Source: Acidobacteriota bacterium
Lineage (GTDB): Bacteria > Actinomycetota > Acidimicrobiia > Acidimicrobiales > SHLQ01
DNA: 7,679 bases
Assembly (NCBI GenBank): GCA_022562835.1
Contig: JADFOM010000110.1
Location: 1-7,679 of the forward strand
Direction of reading: 5' to 3'
Both the position numbers and the translations under genes were made by a program. The notes under the pieces were generated by a model. The model made no database searches, had not been told where the DNA came from, and saw nothing but the letters and a program-made list of their open reading frames with translations. Numbering within the stretch: the first letter of the stretch is position 1; each line of letters opens with the position of its first letter. This document shows positions 4,726 through 7,679 of the stretch, piece after piece.

Positions 4726-5514
4726 TTGCTTATTGGCGTTGCTCTGATCCGTGTGGCCCCACCCGATCCACCTGTCGGCGTTGTACTCGGAGACTCTGTT
4801 CAAGCCATCTCGGACGCTCCGTTCTTGCGAGACCCTGGTCCGGTGGCGTACCCCGACGAGGTCGAGATCCTCGCGTCATATCGGACCGTCGAAGGAGCTC
4901 TGGCGGATACAGACGTTGATCCCGTCCATGCCGAGGCCTGGGCGCGGGTAGAGGCCGTCGTACCTCCGGCTTGGCGTAGCCGAATCATACAGTTCTCCGT
5001 GATGTCAGAAGGCACCGCGAATATCGTCGCGATCGTGCATCGATCCTCACAGATTCCTGATGCATGGGTGCTGAGCGTCGACATCGAGGATCTCGGGTCG
5101 CCCGACCTCCTCGAAGGCACGCTGGTCCACGAACTCGGACACATGTTGAGCCTCGGCGCCGATGACTTCTTCTTCACGACAGAAGACTGCGACGACAAGA
5201 CCTACAGCGTGGCGATGGAGCTCGGTTGCGCCCGGGCCGACTCGATGATCGCTGATTGGAGCGAGAGATTCTGGAACGACGGCGCGCCGGTATTTGACGC
5301 CGCTGCGTTCGTCTCGCGCTACGCGACATCCTCGCCACACGAGGACCTCGCCGAAACCTTCATGGCCTGGGTACTGCAACCCTCGCCGACTCTGCCGCTT
5401 GGCTCGACTGTCGGCGCCAAGTCTGCCTTCCTCGAGGCATCCCCTCGGGCCCGAGCACTGCGTGACGAAATAGTGCAGTTCAACGGACTCGCCGGCGCCA
5501 CGGCGGGACCGTAG
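4726..5514 (+). CDS. Putative extracytoplasmic zinc metallopeptidase (HELGH motif); start uncertain
   Basis: 262 residues if started at the TTG at 4726. A zinc-binding HExxH motif, HELGH (135-139), is preceded by a small hydrophobic stretch, as in zincin peptidases; Glu136 would be the catalytic base. A later helix, HEDLAETFMAWVL (205-217), offers Glu206 or Glu210 as the third zinc ligand, giving a gluzincin-like arrangement. Cys155 and Cys168 could form a disulfide. I cannot name a specific family. The start is a problem: the frame is open from 4603, and codons before the TTG encode more of one hydrophobic helix (TILAFATVAATLLIGVALIR), which looks like a signal anchor cut in the middle by the TTG. 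The upstream open part has no in-frame ATG, GTG or TTG, and the TTG has no SD. An in-frame ATG at 4561 is separated by one TGA at 4600. The gene may begin at a rare codon, or be damaged by a mutation or sequence error. It follows the flavoprotein gene by 187 bases and shows no functional link to it. Confidence 0.65.
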   Translation: MLIGVALIRVAPPDPPVGVVLGDSVQAISDAPFLRDPGPVAYPDEVEILASYRTVEGALADTDVDPVHAEAWARVEAVVPPAWRSRIIQFSVMSEGTANIVAIVHRSSQIPDAWVLSVDIEDLGSPDLLEGTLVHELGHMLSLGADDFFFTTEDCDDKTYSVAMELGCARADSMIADWSERFWNDGAPVFDAAAFVSRYATSSPHEDLAETFMAWVLQPSPTLPLGSTVGAKSAFLEASPRARALRDEIVQFNGLAGATAGP

Positions 5515-5546
5515 TCGGTGGCGACGTCTGCCGTTCGATAGTCAGG

Positions 5547-7058
5547 TCAGGACACGAGCGCCGCCAATTCGCTCAACTCGACACGGCCGGACCGAATGCC
5601 CTTTTGTTTGAGCACAGCGAGGTCACCCTGGGCCTGAGCCTGTTTGAGGGTGCTGAAGCTATATGGCGCACCAGGGATGTCGACATCAACTTCGTCGTCG
5701 CTGACCACCTGCACGATCACACCGTTGTCGCGACCGCCCTTGTGCAGCTGACCCGTCGAATGCAGGAACCGAGGACCGAGACCAAATGTGGTCACAACAC
5801 CGAGTCGATCCGCCAGCGCTTCACGGGCGGCTTCGAGCACCGCCACGTCCTCTGATCCTGGGTCTACATATGCGGTGACCGCTAGGTAGTCGCCCGGCGA
5901 AAGGCTGCCGGTCAGCGAAGACAGGCTCACGGTTTCCACCACGGAGAGCCCCGATTCCAGCACCTCGTTCGTAGCCGCTTTCGCAGAGGCGACGTCGGGC
6001 TGATCGAACGGGTTGACGCCGAGTCCGGCGCCGATCAACGCGGTGGTCATTTCCCAGACGAATACGAGTGCACCAAGGTCATCAGCGGACCATTGGTCGA
6101 TGATGATCGTGGGCCCGTCGGGCTGTGCGTCAACGCCGGCCCAGTGGACAAAAAGTCGATCATCGCCGGTGCGCAGCGAGCGCTCGCCCACGACCGGCAG
6201 CACGCCGGTGCCGCGTTTCCCGGTCGACTCGGCGATTAGCTGTTCGAACCACAGCCCGAATGCTGCAAGACGAGGATCGGTGACCAACGTCAACTTGTCG
6301 CGTCCGGCGCGGTTCGCCGCCACGATCGCCGCGGCGAGCTGCACTGCGGGATTATCGGCGCCGTTTGACCGGCATGCTCGCGCGGCCTCGCCCGCAGAAG
6401 CCAGCATCGGACCAACTTCGACGCCCATCAGTGCAGCGGGCACCAGACCGAACAGTGACAACGCCGAGAAGCGCCCACCTATGTCGGATCGATTCTCGAA
6501 CGTGGCACGGAATCCACGTTGCGCGGCGAGTGCCACGAGTTGGGAATCCGGGTCGGTGATTGCGATGAACTGATCACCATTGCCCACCTTCGACCACAAC
6601 AGTTCGAGTTGACTGCGGGTTTCGATGGTTGTCCCAGACTTCGAGGCGACGATGAATAACGTTGTGTCGAGCGTCGCGGATTCAGCCGCACGTAAAATGG
6701 CGGCCGGGTCGGTCGTGTCGAGCGTTTGTAGCCGCAACGAGCCGGGGCCGACCGGATACGTCTGAGCGAGAACTTCGGGAAACAGGCTCGACCCGCCCAT
6801 TCCGAGGACCAATGCGTCGGTGAATCCGTCTCGAACGCACTGCTGCGCGAACGACTCGAGCCCGGACACATCGATGTCCTCGATCACGTGCAACCAACCG
6901 AGACGATCGGTGACCTCGGTCGGGTCGGACTGCCAGAGCAGATGGTCGGCTGACCAGATGCGCTCGACCGCACGATCGGCAACAAACCGGTCGACCAACG
7001 TCGCCGCCTCAGAGCGCAACCCTTCTGGCCAGGCAGGGGTATAGGTCACCATGTTCAT
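5547..7058 (-). CDS. pgi: Glucose-6-phosphate isomerase
   Basis: 503 residues; interconverts glucose 6-phosphate and fructose 6-phosphate in the cytoplasm (glycolysis, gluconeogenesis). Visible motifs: GMGGSS (86-91) and SKSGTTIET (139-147) for phosphate binding, SDIGGRFS (191-198) matching the family signature, the region around WFEQLIAESTGKRGTG (270-285) carrying the probable catalytic Glu, NPFDQPDV (349-356), and FLHSTGQLHKGG (431-442) with the conserved His433 and Lys440. The C-terminal layout resembles the isomerase half of bifunctional transaldolase/isomerase proteins more than the 550-residue E. coli type, but no transaldolase domain is attached. The ATG at 7058 has AGAGGA upstream at good spacing; a second ATG two codons in is also possible. 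It lies 27 bases after hemL and is probably cotranscribed with it. The 32 bases separating it from the convergent peptidase gene hold no obvious terminator. Confidence 0.96.
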   Translation of the reverse strand: MNMVTYTPAWPEGLRSEAATLVDRFVADRAVERIWSADHLLWQSDPTEVTDRLGWLHVIEDIDVSGLESFAQQCVRDGFTDALVLGMGGSSLFPEVLAQTYPVGPGSLRLQTLDTTDPAAILRAAESATLDTTLFIVASKSGTTIETRSQLELLWSKVGNGDQFIAITDPDSQLVALAAQRGFRATFENRSDIGGRFSALSLFGLVPAALMGVEVGPMLASAGEAARACRSNGADNPAVQLAAAIVAANRAGRDKLTLVTDPRLAAFGLWFEQLIAESTGKRGTGVLPVVGERSLRTGDDRLFVHWAGVDAQPDGPTIIIDQWSADDLGALVFVWEMTTALIGAGLGVNPFDQPDVASAKAATNEVLESGLSVVETVSLSSLTGSLSPGDYLAVTAYVDPGSEDVAVLEAAREALADRLGVVTTFGLGPRFLHSTGQLHKGGRDNGVIVQVVSDDEVDVDIPGAPYSFSTLKQAQAQGDLAVLKQKGIRSGRVELSELAALVS

Positions 7059-7085
7059 CGGTTCCTCTTTGGTGTCATGGGCTGG

Positions 7086-7679
7086 CTAGTCGAGTTCGGC
7101 TACGCCGTCGCGCACACGCTCCAGTGTGGTGTCGATCACCTCATCGTCGTGCGCAAGGCTCACGAACAGAGCCTCGTAGGCGCCGGGGGCGAGCGCTACC
7201 TCACGGTCGAGCATCGCATGGAAGAAACGCGGAAACATGCCGTTCTCGGCGATCGCCTCAGCGCCGTCGAACTCGCTGGGGGCCTCGGCACCGAAGAATA
7301 CGCCGAGAAGACTGCCGACCCTGGGCACTGTGGCGCTTACACCCGCCGAGGAAAACGCCGTCGTCATTCCATCACCAAGTCGTTTCGCTGTGCTCGTAAG
7401 GCGCCCGTAGGCATCGGACCCAAGCTGGGTGAGTGTCGCGAGGCCAGCTGCGGTCGCGAGCGGATTACCCGACAGTGTTCCGGCCTGATACACGCCACCG
7501 AGCGGAGCGAGAGAAGCCATAACATCACGGCGGCCACCGAACGCACCGACGGGCAGACCACCACCGATCACCTTCCCGAAACACCACATGTCGGGTTGTA
7601 CCCCGAAGAACTCGGTTGCTCCGCCAACTGCGAGTCGAAATCCGGTGATCACCTCGTCGAATATCAACAAGGCACCAAC
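7086..7679 (-). CDS. hemL: Glutamate-1-semialdehyde 2,1-aminomutase, C-terminal part (cut by the window edge)
   Basis: The last 197 residues are visible, a little under half of the usual roughly 430. HemL converts glutamate-1-semialdehyde to 5-aminolevulinate, the tetrapyrrole precursor in the C5 pathway, using pyridoxal phosphate in the cytoplasm. The visible part starts at LLIFDEVITGFR, whose Asp contacts the cofactor ring nitrogen. It then shows FGKVIGGGLPVGAFGG with the Schiff-base Lys (residue 36 of the visible part), and YQAGTLSGNP. These motifs are typical of HemL and set it apart from other class III aminotransferases such as ornithine or 4-aminobutyrate enzymes. The reading frame stays open to the last base of the window, so the truncation is due to the edge, not damage. 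It is followed by pgi after 27 bases. Confidence 0.95.
   Translation of the reverse strand, partial: VGALLIFDEVITGFRLAVGGATEFFGVQPDMWCFGKVIGGGLPVGAFGGRRDVMASLAPLGGVYQAGTLSGNPLATAAGLATLTQLGSDAYGRLTSTAKRLGDGMTTAFSSAGVSATVPRVGSLLGVFFGAEAPSEFDGAEAIAENGMFPRFFHAMLDREVALAPGAYEALFVSLAHDDEVIDTTLERVRDGVAELD

Noticed and set aside
5515..5546. A bidirectional terminator between the convergent peptidase and pgi genes
   Set aside because: The 32 bases contain only a short TCAGG direct repeat that runs into the pgi stop, with no stem-loop or T-run.
6013..6573. A 186-codon plus-strand open frame
   Set aside because: It lies wholly antisense to pgi, whose motifs are intact across this stretch; long shadow frames are expected in high-GC coding DNA.
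1..7679. tRNA, rRNA, CRISPR array, insertion sequence or prophage signals
   Set aside because: No cloverleaf-like segment, regularly spaced repeats, terminal inverted repeats or transposase/integrase motifs were seen; nearly all bases are accounted for by genes or short spacers.

Overview
This window reads as chromosomal DNA from a high-GC bacterium with densely packed genes, frequent GTG/TTG starts and Shine-Dalgarno (SD) sites. The gene families suggest an actinobacterium; a free-living lineage such as Acidimicrobiia is my inference from gene style, not a demonstrated identity. No RNA gene, transposon, CRISPR array or phage gene was found.

Left part (1-1909, minus strand): an electron-transfer operon read right to left. 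It runs from a three-helix membrane protein of unknown family, through a 2x[4Fe-4S] ferredoxin and a cytochrome b6-type subunit, to the start of a further gene cut by the window edge. The first two genes overlap by 4 bases and the last two are 2 bases apart. The cytochrome b keeps all four heme-b histidines plus the cysteine that holds heme c_i (c_n) in b6f-type complexes, each shifted by exactly 44 residues from chloroplast b6 numbering.

Middle (1910-4538): a 516-base divergent control region with several small repeats. It is followed on the plus strand by a membrane-anchored c-type cytochrome and a geranylgeranyl-reductase-family flavoprotein, probably the menaquinone side-chain saturase MenJ. 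The cytochrome and the truncated left-edge gene start with nearly the same cytosolic motif (TEIPxxLLxR...), which occurs twice in the left-edge protein. This links the two divergent units. Together they look like one menaquinone-based module: a split b6-type quinol complex, its cytochrome c, an attached ferredoxin, and a quinone-modifying enzyme. No Rieske protein and no subunit IV are seen; they may lie beyond the left edge.

Right part (4539-7679): a long inverted repeat, then a putative extracytoplasmic zinc peptidase with an unclear start. Convergent to it is a minus-strand pair: glucose-6-phosphate isomerase (pgi) downstream of glutamate-1-semialdehyde aminomutase (hemL, cut by the right edge). 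HemL supplies 5-aminolevulinate for tetrapyrroles, which the cytochromes need, but that link is only metabolic.
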